Assembly: GCA_051295955.1 (NCBI GenBank)
Contig: JBPDWA010000004.1
Coordinates: 248,001 to 312,000, forward strand
Length of the DNA stretch: 64,000 nt
Reading direction: 5' to 3'
Source: Enterococcus faecalis_A
Lineage (GTDB): Bacteria > Bacillota > Bacilli > Lactobacillales > Enterococcaceae
Numbering within the stretch: position 1 is the stretch's first letter; every line of letters starts with the position of its first letter. Below the pieces are notes generated by a model. The model was not told where the DNA came from. It searched no databases and saw only the letters and a program-made list of their open reading frames with translations. The position numbers and the translations under genes were made by a program. This document shows, piece after piece, positions 27,456-36,448 of the stretch.

Positions 27456-27489
27456 TTCTTTACTCCTATCTATTTTCTACGCCTGCTAT

Positions 27490-29124
27490 TCAATCTGTAA
27501 TATAATTTATGTGAAGAATTGGTTGCTTAGATTGATGTAAGACAAATTTTTTCCAACTATCTAAATAATTTTTAAATACAAACATTTCCAATGCATTTAT
27601 ATCGGGCTTGCCGGATTCCACTTCCGGTAGTTTATTTTTCATATCTAACACGATCCATAAACCTATTCTGTCAAGGTCTTTCTCAAATTTTATGGATTTT
27701 ATTTTGATAGCTTCCAAAGATGCGATCGATTGTGTAATGGCATAACTCAATTTTGAAGAGGTGTTTCCGATTTTCACAGCAAATAGGGTATGGCTTGCTT
27801 GACAATGAATATCTGCGACTTCGATCACAGTTTTATCAGGCAGTTTTGCTAATTTTGTATCATAATTTTTAAAATGGGAATTAGTCTCCGCTAACCAAGT
27901 ATTGTAAAAAAATTCTTTGTAATATCTGTTTTTTATAGATTTTTTTATTTGTTCTTCTGTTTTCCCTTGATATCTTTTGTTCTGCTTTTCTTGTTCATAT
28001 TTTAAAGAACAATAGTTTTCATGTTTTTTTAGAGAAAAATCATACTCAGGATAATAAACCACCGGGATTTCTGCTAAAGATTCTTTCAAATAATCTAAGT
28101 AATCCAAATTATAAGAATACCAATCCCCACCGAAAAGAGTACAATGCTCATCTTCATCTGTATAATCAAGAATTTCTTTCAATGTATACTTAATTATTTT
28201 GTTATCAATAAATTTACCAATTTTTATGTTAAAAACTTCTATCCCCTTAATTTCATGCTTCTCAATAAAATTACGGATCGTTTCAATCTCCAAATTTTTT
28301 ATTATCTCTTTTTTTCGCTTGTAATGTAATGAATAATCATTGCTATAATCTTTAAATTCTTCGACATTTCCAACAATATCAAAATCGGAAAGATAAATTT
28401 TCATTTCGCTATCGTTTATTTTTTGTAATAAGTTATTATCAAGACGTTCAAGCTTTATTGGGTCTTCTTTACCAATTTTTTTCAGTATCGGAATTTTTTG
28501 TTCAGCTTTATCTGAATCAATAACCTGCTTAACATGGAAAATCAAATCGAAAATACTTTCTAAACAATTCTTCACTAAATCAACTGTCAACGCATCACCA
28601 ATTTCAATGTTCGGTTTGTAAATCCCGAAACCTTTAGGAAGTTTTTCTACTAAGTTTATTTTTAAATAGGCTTCGCCACTATCAAAAATAAATTGTCGGT
28701 TGTCTTTAAATGCATCAACCATTTTGTTTTTTGAACTATGAGGTGCTACTTTAGCAGTACGTTTTATCTCTTTAAAGTCTATTTTACGAGCAAAAGAAAA
28801 AGCAAAATCTTTATCTGCATATTTACTCACGCAATGATAAGCGTAACTAAAAGAAAGAGCGTATTGTTCATCATCAACGTCAATTATCACAATCCCTTTC
28901 GGTGCACTTCGCATGGTTAAATTTATGTCACTTTCAAGCTCATCAACTACCCACTGCCAATTAGGTGGCCCACTTTTTTCTTGGTCGTCAATATACAATG
29001 TTACAGTTAATGATTTTTCTTTATACCCTTTTTGAATTGTTCTTTCATTTTTATATTCTTTTTTTAATTGTGCTAAAAATTCCTCACGTTTATCAAATAA
29101 TATTTTATATAAAGTCACCTTCAT
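27490..29124 (-). CDS. TIGR04141/DUF6119-like sporadically distributed protein
   Basis: 544 residues, lysine-rich, with no signal peptide or membrane segment. The N-terminal strand pattern (KVTLYKILFDKREEFL, LTVTLYIDDQEKSGPPNW, GIVIIDVDDEQYALSFSYA) followed by FGIYKPNIEIGDALTVDL resembles the TIGR04141 (DUF6119) family, which has patchy distribution and frequent defence-island neighbours; its biochemical role is unknown to me. The second half (NTWLAETNSHFKNYDTKL, KTVIEVADIHCQASHTLFAVKIG) could hold a nuclease-like E-x-D arrangement, but this is not certain. It begins 18 bases after the TIR gene, with AGGAAAAGG upstream of ATG 29124. Family call is by eye. Confidence 0.6.
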   Translation of the reverse strand: MKVTLYKILFDKREEFLAQLKKEYKNERTIQKGYKEKSLTVTLYIDDQEKSGPPNWQWVVDELESDINLTMRSAPKGIVIIDVDDEQYALSFSYAYHCVSKYADKDFAFSFARKIDFKEIKRTAKVAPHSSKNKMVDAFKDNRQFIFDSGEAYLKINLVEKLPKGFGIYKPNIEIGDALTVDLVKNCLESIFDLIFHVKQVIDSDKAEQKIPILKKIGKEDPIKLERLDNNLLQKINDSEMKIYLSDFDIVGNVEEFKDYSNDYSLHYKRKKEIIKNLEIETIRNFIEKHEIKGIEVFNIKIGKFIDNKIIKYTLKEILDYTDEDEHCTLFGGDWYSYNLDYLDYLKESLAEIPVVYYPEYDFSLKKHENYCSLKYEQEKQNKRYQGKTEEQIKKSIKNRYYKEFFYNTWLAETNSHFKNYDTKLAKLPDKTVIEVADIHCQASHTLFAVKIGNTSSKLSYAITQSIASLEAIKIKSIKFEKDLDRIGLWIVLDMKNKLPEVESGKPDINALEMFVFKNYLDSWKKFVLHQSKQPILHINYITD

Positions 29125-29142
29125 TTTGAATTTACCTTTTCC

Positions 29143-29973
29143 TCACTCTACTTTTTCGATCCAACATACATAGATATTTTTACATTTGCCAACGTCCTTA
29201 AATTCCTTATTTTCAAATGGCGTCTTTTGCTGCAGCTTAAAGCGAACCTTATCATATGGGTATAATTTAGACTTCACTAAAGAACGTTTAAAAAATAACC
29301 AATGACTTTCGTTTTCATCTAACTTTTCTACGCCTAAAGATACCGGATTAACCACTTTAGGTAGTTTAAAACAATAAAATGTTTGTTCAACCTTTGGACT
29401 TAACCTTCTAAGTTCCCCTAAGGTCGCCTCAAAATAGCCTGCTTCATCTGGATACAGATAATTTTCATAATTGATTAAATTTTTTAATTGCTCTAAAAAA
29501 GGCTGTGTATGGCCCGCAATATTTAGTTTAAACTTTTCAGCTACCTTTACTCCTGTATCACTTGATAATGATTCTAACAAATTATTGATCGCACAAACAT
29601 TGGTCGTTTCATCCAAAATTAAAGAAAGGCGATCTGAACTTACAGCTCCTTTCATTTCATCAACATGAAAGCCCGGCAAAGCCACTGGATACTGCTTTTG
29701 AGCTAAAACCCATGAAGCGCCCATTTCATTTAAACAAGCTACGCTATCGTAGTAATTTTTTGAGAGAAAATAAATCACTACTGGTTGTTGATCAAACTCT
29801 TCTTTGATCCGATCAAATATTTTTTCACCGAAATTAATACCTGTAGCATTATTTGAACTATAAAAAACATCTTGTTCTCGAAACCCGTAATTAATTAATA
29901 ACTCAACAAATATATCAACGTATTCCTTGTCTTTTGAACTGTGACTTAAAAATAATTTCCTTCCCCTCACCAT
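29143..29973 (-). CDS. TIR-domain protein (putative NADase/defence sensor-effector)
   Basis: 276 residues from ATG 29973, which has CAGGAGG 5-7 bases upstream. Residues 5-135 are a bacterial TIR domain: KLFLSHSSKDKEYVDIFVEL, VVIYFLSKNYYDSVACLNEMGASW. The catalytic-type glutamate (about E83) is in the C-L-N-E motif, so NAD+ cleavage or nucleotide-signal synthesis is plausible. The C-terminal 130 residues are unrecognised. It is first in a three-gene unit with its own promoter. Bacterial TIR proteins act in Thoeris, CBASS, short-pAgo and other abortive systems; none of the partner genes of those systems is present here. Confidence 0.8.
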   Translation of the reverse strand: MVRGRKLFLSHSSKDKEYVDIFVELLINYGFREQDVFYSSNNATGINFGEKIFDRIKEEFDQQPVVIYFLSKNYYDSVACLNEMGASWVLAQKQYPVALPGFHVDEMKGAVSSDRLSLILDETTNVCAINNLLESLSSDTGVKVAEKFKLNIAGHTQPFLEQLKNLINYENYLYPDEAGYFEATLGELRRLSPKVEQTFYCFKLPKVVNPVSLGVEKLDENESHWLFFKRSLVKSKLYPYDKVRFKLQQKTPFENKEFKDVGKCKNIYVCWIEKVE

Positions 29974-30010
29974 TGACAAACCTCCTGTATTTTCTGGTAC
30001 TCACAAATGA

Positions 30011-30039
30011 ATGTTACACTAAAGTTATTTATTTTTCAA
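30011..30039 (-). promoter_or_regulatory. Sigma-A promoter of the TIR operon
   Basis: Minus strand TTGAAA, 17-bp spacer, TAACAT, about 40 bases upstream of the TIR start codon. Confidence 0.65.
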
Positions 30040-30110
30040 TAATATTTTTATACAATGAATAAATTTCTTTATAACTGAGCTTCACACTCATTATCTAGAA
30101 TTTATTCAAT

Positions 30111-30142
30111 AAAAAAACCACCTTGCTTAAGCAAGGTGGTTG
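30111..30142 (-). terminator. Terminator of eno
   Basis: Perfect stem AACCACCTTGC / GCAAGGTGGTT with a 4-base loop and seven T on the minus strand. It closes the glycolytic cluster. Confidence 0.92.
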
Positions 30143-30207
30143 CGTCCGAATATCAGGAGAACTTATTATTCATAAGCTGTCCCTTTGAGCTATTTATTAA
30201 CGATGGG

Positions 30208-31506
30208 TTATTTGTTTTTCAAGTTGTAGAAAGATTTCAAGCCCTTGTATTCTGCAACTTCACCCAGTTGGTCTTCAATCCGTAGTAATTGATTGTATTT
30301 CGCAATACGGTCAGTACGTGATAGAGAGCCCGTTTTGATTTGGCCAGCGTTTGTTGCAACTGCGATATCAGAAATGGTTGAATCTTCTGTTTCACCAGAA
30401 CGGTGAGAAACTACAGCAGTATAGCCAGCTTCTTTTGCCATTTCGATTGCTTCGAAGGTTTCAGTTAATGTACCGATTTGGTTAACTTTGATTAGGATTG
30501 AGTTAGCAATTCCTTTCTCGATACCTTCAGCTAATTTTTGCGTGTTTGTTACGAACAAGTCGTCTCCAACTAATTGAACTTTGTCGCCTAAAGCTACGGT
30601 TAATTTTTTGAAGCCGTCCCAGTCGTTTTCATCTAAACCATCTTCGATTGAGATGATTGGGTATTTTGCACATAATTCTTGGTAGAATGCAATCATTTCG
30701 TCTGTAGTTTTTTCGCCTTCACCAGAATCAGCTAAAACATACACGCCTTTTTCTTTATCGTAGAATTCTGAAGAAGCAGCATCCATTGCAAGCACAACGT
30801 CTTTTCCTGGAACGTAGCCAGCTTTTTCGATGGCTTCGATGATTACTTCAAAACCTTCTTCATTTGAACCTAAGTTAGGAGCAAAGCCACCTTCGTCACC
30901 TACTGAAGTTGCTAAACCACGAGCTTTTAAGATTGAAGCTAATGCGTGGAAAACTTCAGCACCCATGCGTAAAGCTTCTTTGAAGGTTGGAGCACCAACA
31001 GGCATGATCATGAATTCTTGGAAGTCGATTGAGTTATCTGCATGTGATCCACCGTTGATGATGTTCATCATTGGAGTTGGTAATACTTTCGTGTTGAATC
31101 CGCCTAGATAGTGATATAAAGGTATTTCTAGATAATCAGCAGCTGCGCGTGCAACGGCGATTGATACACCAAGAATTGCGTTAGCACCTAGTTTGCCTTT
31201 GTTAGGAGTTCCGTCTAAAGCAATCATAGCTTTGTCGATAGCCATTTGATCACGGACATCGTAACCAATGATTGCTTCAGCAATAATGTTGTTTACGTTG
31301 TCGACAGCTTTAGTTACGCCTTTGCCGCCATAACGAGCTTTGTCGCCATCACGTAATTCAACTGCCTCGTATTCACCAGTTGAAGCACCTGAAGGAACCA
31401 TTCCACGGCCAAAAGCTCCGCTTTCAGTGTATACCTCTACTTCGATTGTTGGGTTACCACGTGAGTCTAAAATCTCGCGAGCGTAAACATCAGTAATAAT
31501 TGACAT
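30208..31506 (-). CDS. eno: Enolase
   Basis: 432 residues, full length. It converts 2-phosphoglycerate to phosphoenolpyruvate in the cytoplasm with two Mg2+. Landmarks are SGASTGEYEAVELRDGD near the N-terminus, GANAILGVSIA, the metal-site segment SIEDGLDENDWDGF, and the signature LIKVNQIGTLTET followed by SHRSGETED. It ends the cggR-gap-pgk-tpiA-eno order and has its own promoter and terminator, so it can be expressed apart from the upstream genes. AAGGAGAGA precedes the ATG. Confidence 0.98.
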   Translation of the reverse strand: MSIITDVYAREILDSRGNPTIEVEVYTESGAFGRGMVPSGASTGEYEAVELRDGDKARYGGKGVTKAVDNVNNIIAEAIIGYDVRDQMAIDKAMIALDGTPNKGKLGANAILGVSIAVARAAADYLEIPLYHYLGGFNTKVLPTPMMNIINGGSHADNSIDFQEFMIMPVGAPTFKEALRMGAEVFHALASILKARGLATSVGDEGGFAPNLGSNEEGFEVIIEAIEKAGYVPGKDVVLAMDAASSEFYDKEKGVYVLADSGEGEKTTDEMIAFYQELCAKYPIISIEDGLDENDWDGFKKLTVALGDKVQLVGDDLFVTNTQKLAEGIEKGIANSILIKVNQIGTLTETFEAIEMAKEAGYTAVVSHRSGETEDSTISDIAVATNAGQIKTGSLSRTDRIAKYNQLLRIEDQLGEVAEYKGLKSFYNLKNK

Positions 31507-31560
31507 GTTTTGTCTCTCCTTTGAGTTTGTATTTATACTAAGGGGATTCCCTCATGTATG

Positions 31561-31589
31561 ATTGTAGTGAAATCTCGCAAACTATGCAA
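31561..31589 (-). promoter_or_regulatory. Sigma-A promoter of eno
   Basis: Minus strand TTGCAT, 17-bp spacer, TACAAT, about 50 bases upstream of the eno start codon, in the 120-base gap after tpiA. Confidence 0.7.
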
Positions 31590-31627
31590 ACATTTTTTGC
31601 ATTTTAGCTTTGAGAAAGTGTGATTTC

Positions 31628-32383
31628 TTATTTTACTGCACTTAATAAAGCTAAGAATGAATCTGCTTCTAAGCTGGCACCACCGACTAAAGCACCATCA
31701 ACATTTTCTTTGGCCATGTATTCTGCGATGTTTTCTGGTTTTACAGAACCGCCGTATTGGATACGTACACTGTCTGCAACTTCTTTTCCATATAATTTTT
31801 CAACTGTTTGACGAACAACGCCACAAATTTCATCTGCGATCGTTGCGTCAGCAGATTTTCCTGTGCCGATTGCCCAGATTGGTTCATAAGCAATAACCAT
31901 TGATGCTACTTGTTCGTTTGATAAACCAACTAAGCCGTTAGTGATTTGCCCTTCGATCCATTCGGCTGTTTTACCAGCTTCATAGGTTGCTAACGTTTCA
32001 CCACAACAAAAGATTGGTGTCATACCGTTTGCAAAGATTGCTTTAGCTTTTTTATTGATATCTTCATCTGTTTCGTGGAAATATTCGCGACGTTCAGAGT
32101 GACCGATAATCACATAGTTCACACCTAAGTCTGCAATTGCAGCTGGTGAGTTTTCACCAGTGAATGCACCAGTGTTCTCCCAGTAGCAGTTTTGAGCAGC
32201 TAATTTCACCTCGGAATCTTTTAAGTTCCAAGCTAAAGGAGCTAAGAACAATGCTGGAGAACCAATAACAGTGTCAACAACGTCATTAGATGGAACAGCA
32301 TTTTTTACTGCTTCTGCAAAGCTTTGTGCTTCGCCTAAGGTTTTGTTCATTTTCCAGTTACCAGCGATAATTGGTTTGCGCAT
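31628..32383 (-). CDS. tpiA: Triosephosphate isomerase
   Basis: 251 residues from ATG 32383 (MRKPIIAGNWKMN); AGGATG lies 9 bases upstream, and the earlier in-frame ATG falls in that site. The enzyme interconverts dihydroxyacetone phosphate and glyceraldehyde 3-phosphate. Substrate Lys in NWKMN, catalytic His in IIGHSERRE and catalytic Glu in AYEPIWAIGTG are all present. It lies about 100 bases after pgk with no terminator seen, so it is probably co-transcribed with it. Confidence 0.98.
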   Translation of the reverse strand: MRKPIIAGNWKMNKTLGEAQSFAEAVKNAVPSNDVVDTVIGSPALFLAPLAWNLKDSEVKLAAQNCYWENTGAFTGENSPAAIADLGVNYVIIGHSERREYFHETDEDINKKAKAIFANGMTPIFCCGETLATYEAGKTAEWIEGQITNGLVGLSNEQVASMVIAYEPIWAIGTGKSADATIADEICGVVRQTVEKLYGKEVADSVRIQYGGSVKPENIAEYMAKENVDGALVGGASLEADSFLALLSAVK

Positions 32384-32486
32384 GAAAAAGCACATCCTTT
32401 TCTTTTTCGATTTTTTCTATCCTTCGACTATTAAAAGATATTCGTCTCAATTCAAACAACGAAGATGAAGTGCTTCAAAAAACGGT

Positions 32487-33680
32487 TTATTTATCGTTAA
32501 TTGCAGCTAAGCCAGGTAGTGTTTTGCCTTCAAGTAATTCTAAGCTTGCACCGCCACCAGTTGAGATGTGCGTAAACTTATCAGCGAAGCCAAGTTGAAT
32601 GGCAGCTGCAGCAGAGTCACCGCCGCCAATGATCGTTGTCGCATCTTCAAGGTTTGCGATTGCTTCACAAACACCGATTGTTCCTTTGGCAAAATTACTC
32701 ATTTCAAATACGCCCATTGGTCCATTCCAAACAACTGTTTTAGCACCGGCTAATTCTTTGGTAAACATATCTATAGATTTAGGTCCGATATCCAAGCCCA
32801 TGTAACCTGCTGGTACATCTTGGCCATCTGAAATCATCGTTTCTGCGTCATTGCTAAATTCTTTAGCACAAACGGAGTCAATTGGTAAAATCAATTTGTC
32901 ACCAGCTTTTTCAATTAAATCTTTCGCTAAAGCAACTTTATCCTCTTCAACTAATGAATTACCAATTTCAAAACCTTTAGCTTTGTAGAAAGTATAAGTC
33001 ATACCGCCGCCGATTAAAATTTTATCCGCTTTTGCGATTAAGTTTTCAATTACGCCAATTTTATCAGAAACTTTTGCTCCTCCTAAAATAGCAACGAAGG
33101 GACGTTTTGGACTTTCAACTGCTTCGCCGATGAATTGAATTTCTTTTTCCATCAAGAAACCAGCCACAGTTGGAATTCCTGTTGAAGCAATACCTACGTT
33201 TGAAGCATGTGCACGATGAGCCGTACCAAAAGCGTCATTGACGAATACATCGCCAAGAGACGCCCAATATTTACCTAATTCTGGGTCATTGCCGCTTTCT
33301 TTTTTACCATCGACATCTTCAAAACGAGTGTTTTCAAAAACTAACACATCGCCGTCTTGCATATTGTTAACAGCTGCTTCTAATTCAGTTCCACGAGTTT
33401 CAGGAACAAAGGTTACGGATTTACCTAGTAGTTCTCCCAAGCGTTCTGCCACTGGTTTTAATGATTTACCAGCTTTGTCTTCTTCTGTTTTCACACGGCC
33501 TAAGTGTGAGAAAAGAATTGCTTTTCCGCCATTTTCAATAACATATTTGATCGTTGGCAATGCTGCAACAATCCGATTGTCATTTGTGATTACGCCGTCT
33601 TTCAAAGGAACATTGAAGTCAACACGAACAAGTACTTTTTTATCTTTTAACGCTACATCTTTAATTGTCTTTTTCGCCAT
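32487..33680 (-). CDS. pgk: Phosphoglycerate kinase
   Basis: 397 residues, full length. It transfers phosphate from 1,3-bisphosphoglycerate to ADP. Signature KVLVRVDFNVPLKDG at the N-terminus, LSHLGRVK, FVNDAFGTAHRAH, and nucleotide-binding GGGDSAAAA near the end. GGAGGG precedes ATG 33680. Separated from gap by a terminator, with an extended -10 candidate (TGGTAAAAT) about 70 bases upstream, so it starts a second glycolytic transcript. Confidence 0.98.
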   Translation of the reverse strand: MAKKTIKDVALKDKKVLVRVDFNVPLKDGVITNDNRIVAALPTIKYVIENGGKAILFSHLGRVKTEEDKAGKSLKPVAERLGELLGKSVTFVPETRGTELEAAVNNMQDGDVLVFENTRFEDVDGKKESGNDPELGKYWASLGDVFVNDAFGTAHRAHASNVGIASTGIPTVAGFLMEKEIQFIGEAVESPKRPFVAILGGAKVSDKIGVIENLIAKADKILIGGGMTYTFYKAKGFEIGNSLVEEDKVALAKDLIEKAGDKLILPIDSVCAKEFSNDAETMISDGQDVPAGYMGLDIGPKSIDMFTKELAGAKTVVWNGPMGVFEMSNFAKGTIGVCEAIANLEDATTIIGGGDSAAAAIQLGFADKFTHISTGGGASLELLEGKTLPGLAAINDK

Positions 33681-33840
33681 TCGTAAATTTCCCTCCTACA
33701 TAGTTGACTGCGGCAGAAAACTTTCATTAAGAATTTCTCTGTCGCTGTCTATTTTACCACTTTCAGGTTTGTTCATAAAAAGAAACGCAGGCGCTCTTTC
33801 ATCAGTGTATCACTTAAATTGAATTTCCCTTTGTATCCGT

Positions 33841-33966
33841 CTACAAAGTAGAAGTGACCGCTTCTCGATACTTTAGTTTTATTTTTCTTTATATTTAAAG
33901 GAAAAATAGTCCTATTTCTCGGCCGCTTATCATTCTACTAGAAGGCCCTACACAAGTAGAAGTGAC
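33841..33966. repeat. Near-perfect 19-bp direct repeat in the gap-pgk interval
   Basis: CTACAAAGTAGAAGTGAC (33841-33858) recurs as CTACACAAGTAGAAGTGAC (33948-33966), 107 bases apart, between the gap terminator and the pgk promoter region. Part of each copy is itself an inverted repeat (CTAC...GTAG). The rest of the 358-base interval shows no gene. Operator function is possible but unproved. Confidence 0.6.
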
Positions 33967-34000
33967 AAAAAGCGGAGAAGCGCGTTGCTTCCCCGCTTTC
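33966..34000 (-). terminator. Terminator of cggR-gap
   Basis: Minus-strand stem AAAGCGGGGAAGC / GCTTCTCCGCTTT (one G-T pair) followed by TTGTC and a T-rich tract. It limits read-through into pgk. Confidence 0.85.
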
Positions 34001-34038
34001 TATTTCACAACTGTTCAAATTCACTGAAATTATATATC

Positions 34039-35040
34039 TTATAACTTAGCGAAGTATTCTAACGTACGAACTAATTGAGCTGTATAAGACATTTCGTTGT
34101 CATACCAAGCAACAGTTTTCACTAATTGTTTGTCGCCAACTGTCATGACTTTTGTTTGCGTAGCATCAAATAATGAACCATAAGTCATACCAACAATATC
34201 AGATGAAACGATGTCGTCTGTATTGTATCCATAAGATTCGTTTGAAGCTTCTTTCATTGCTGCATTTACTTCATCAACAGTTACTTCTTTGTTAAGTACG
34301 GTCACTAATTCAGTTAATGAACCAGTTGGTACAGGAACACGTTGAGCAGCTCCATCTAATTTGCCGTTTAATTCTGGAATTACTAAGCCGATTGCTTTAG
34401 CAGCCCCAGTTGAGTTAGGTACGATATTTGCAGCGGCAGCGCGTGCACGACGGAAGTCGCCTTTAGGATGAGGTCCGTCAAGGGTCATTTGGTCCCCAGT
34501 ATAAGCGTGGATTGTTGTCATTAGACCTTCAACAACGCCAAATTTATCATTTAATGTTTTTGCCATAGGAGCTAAGCAGTTAGTAGTACATGAAGCACCA
34601 GAAATAACTGTCTCTTTACCAGTAAGTGTTTCATGGTTAGTGTTGTAAACGATTGTTGGAACATCGTTACCGCCAGGAGCTGAGATAACAACACGTTTTG
34701 CACCTGCAGCTAAATGTTTTTCAGCAGCTGGTTTAGAAGTGAAGAAACCTGTACATTCTAAAACGATATCTACGCCTAATTCGCCCCATGGTAATTCCTC
34801 AGGGTTGCGGTTAGCAAGAACTTTTACTTGTTTGCCGTTTACGTTGAATGAGCCTTCGTGAACTTCAACAGTTCCGTTGAAACGTCCTTGAGTTGTATCG
34901 TATTTTAACAAATGTGCTAACATTTTAGCATCTGTTAAGTCGTTGATTGCAACTACTTCGATTCCTTCTACATCTTGGATACGACGGAAAGCTAAGCGTC
35001 CGATACGTCCAAATCCATTAATACCTACTTTAACTGTCAT
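34039..35040 (-). CDS. gap: Glyceraldehyde-3-phosphate dehydrogenase
   Basis: 333 residues from ATG 35040 (MTVKVGINGFGRIGRLAF), with GGAGG upstream. Oxidises glyceraldehyde 3-phosphate with NAD+ and phosphate. The active-site Cys lies in GASCTTNCLAPM, and the dinucleotide fold GFGRIGR is at the N-terminus. It follows cggR by about 40 bases and is probably the main target of CggR control. Confidence 0.98.
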   Translation of the reverse strand: MTVKVGINGFGRIGRLAFRRIQDVEGIEVVAINDLTDAKMLAHLLKYDTTQGRFNGTVEVHEGSFNVNGKQVKVLANRNPEELPWGELGVDIVLECTGFFTSKPAAEKHLAAGAKRVVISAPGGNDVPTIVYNTNHETLTGKETVISGASCTTNCLAPMAKTLNDKFGVVEGLMTTIHAYTGDQMTLDGPHPKGDFRRARAAAANIVPNSTGAAKAIGLVIPELNGKLDGAAQRVPVPTGSLTELVTVLNKEVTVDEVNAAMKEASNESYGYNTDDIVSSDIVGMTYGSLFDATQTKVMTVGDKQLVKTVAWYDNEMSYTAQLVRTLEYFAKL

Positions 35041-35078
35041 TAAAGATTTCCTCCTTATGAAAATCAAAAATTTTTATT

Positions 35079-36116
35079 TTAAAGGGTTGCCCCTTTTAAA
35101 ATCTCGTTTGCTGCAGCTTCATCAGTGATGAGCCATGTCTGTTGAGGTGCGTTTTTCATGTAAGCTCGGATGGCTTTAGCTTTAGTTTTGCCACCTGCCA
35201 CTGCGATAACAAAAGGAATTTCCTGCAGGTCTTTTAGCTGTAGACCAATTCTTGGAATTTTATAAACTACTTGGCCTTCTTCATCAAAAAAGTAACCAAA
35301 TGATTCTGCTACCGCATTTTTTTGTTTCAGCATTACTAATTCTTCACCTGACATCTTTCGTCTAGCTGCCATATGTAATGCACGGCCAATGCCGTGAACA
35401 ACACAATTTGCTTGACTAATCAGTGTCAATACTTCTTGGATGGAAGGCTCTTGTAATAACGAATTGTACGTTTCTAAGCTTAACTGCTCAGGTACATATA
35501 AGGCGCGGTAGTGTCCGCCAGTTTTGTCAGCCATCACTGCACTTACTGAGTTCGCTTGAACTGTTACAGCTTCACCAATGCCCCCTCGTGCTGGCACAAA
35601 CAGATTGTGACGCTTTTTAGTTTCAAGAGGCTCCATGTGTTCAGCAACGGTAGCCATTGTAGTGCCACCCATCACAGCAATAATGTTATCGCCATTAGGT
35701 AATAGTAAATTCAAGGCGTTAGTGACACTTTCACCGAAGTCAAATAGAACTTTTTTTTGATTATCGCTGTTACCAGCAATTACAATGCAACGTTGAATGT
35801 CGAAGTATTTTGCCATATCGGTTTCGACTTGGTGCATACCTAATAATTGATTCATCATCAACTCTAAGCCTTGATAAACTTCCAGCCCTTTATCCGTTAA
35901 AGTCATACCACTTTTTGAAGTTTTAATCAGTTGATATTGTTTTAACAGATCGGTTTCAGTTCTTAAAACTCGTTCCGTCATTCCCATACTGTCTGATAAA
36001 CTTCTCCGTCCAATCGGCTGCATCCAATAAATATTACGAAGAATTTTGTATCTTTCTTGTACTATGTCGAGCATATCTGGAGCAACAGCTTCAATCATTT
36101 TTAAGTCATTTATCAT
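35079..36116 (-). CDS. cggR: CggR, central glycolytic genes regulator
   Basis: 345 residues from ATG 36116, with AAGGAG 6 bases upstream; an in-frame ATG further up lacks a ribosome site. The N-terminal winged HTH (about residues 20-85: YKILRNIYWMQPIGRRSLSD) is followed by a SorC-type sugar-binding domain (IAVMGGTTMATVAEHM, VPARGGIGEAV, CVVHGIGRALHMA). CggR represses its own gene and gap and is released by fructose 1,6-bisphosphate. It is the first gene of the glycolytic cluster, the standard position in Bacilli. Confidence 0.95.
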   Translation of the reverse strand: MINDLKMIEAVAPDMLDIVQERYKILRNIYWMQPIGRRSLSDSMGMTERVLRTETDLLKQYQLIKTSKSGMTLTDKGLEVYQGLELMMNQLLGMHQVETDMAKYFDIQRCIVIAGNSDNQKKVLFDFGESVTNALNLLLPNGDNIIAVMGGTTMATVAEHMEPLETKKRHNLFVPARGGIGEAVTVQANSVSAVMADKTGGHYRALYVPEQLSLETYNSLLQEPSIQEVLTLISQANCVVHGIGRALHMAARRKMSGEELVMLKQKNAVAESFGYFFDEEGQVVYKIPRIGLQLKDLQEIPFVIAVAGGKTKAKAIRAYMKNAPQQTWLITDEAAANEILKGATL

Positions 36117-36255
36117 GATGCGCTCCTTTGCGGGTCGCCATATGTCCAAGTAAGACTGAAAACGACCTATGAACATTAAAAAAATAAAACTGACAGTTCT
36201 TAACTTACCATCTATTCACAACAGCATTTGAAGTACTTATCAATCTTACATACAC

Positions 36256-36284
36256 AGTGTATCAGTTTTCAGTTCTCTTTTCAA
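36256..36284 (-). promoter_or_regulatory. Promoter of cggR-gap with possible CggR operator
   Basis: Minus strand TTGAAA, 17-bp spacer, TACACT. AACTG motifs lie inside the spacer (AACTGAAAACTG) and again downstream as an inverted repeat AACTG-T-CAGTT near 36190-36205. These could form the CggR operator, which in other Bacilli lies downstream of this promoter. The operator part is inference. Confidence 0.65.
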
Positions 36285-36407
36285 TAAAAATGATTATTTT
36301 TTTCCAAGCATTGTATAAGCTGAGATGAAGTGCCAGACAAAAAGCGTTATCACTCATGAAAGTTTCCTTTTTACCAACTCTGCCTACCATCCAATAACAG
36401 CTTTCAA

Positions 36408-36436
36408 AGAAAAAAGGCGTCATTCGACACCTTCTG
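36408..36436 (-). terminator. Terminator of the yitT-like gene
   Basis: Minus-strand stem AAGGTGTC / GACGCCTT (one mismatch-tolerant G-T) with a 4-base loop, followed by TTTTTTC. Confidence 0.75.
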
Positions 36437-36448
36437 CTCTTTATTCAC

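Noticed and set aside
27490..29973. TIR gene and neighbour as a Thoeris system
   Set aside because: No ThsA-like (SIR2/SLOG) or other known ThsA effector is present; the 544-residue neighbour does not show those motifs.
33238..33822. 194-codon plus-strand frame antisense to pgk
   Set aside because: Serine-rich shadow of a highly expressed conserved gene, with no ribosome site or family resemblance.
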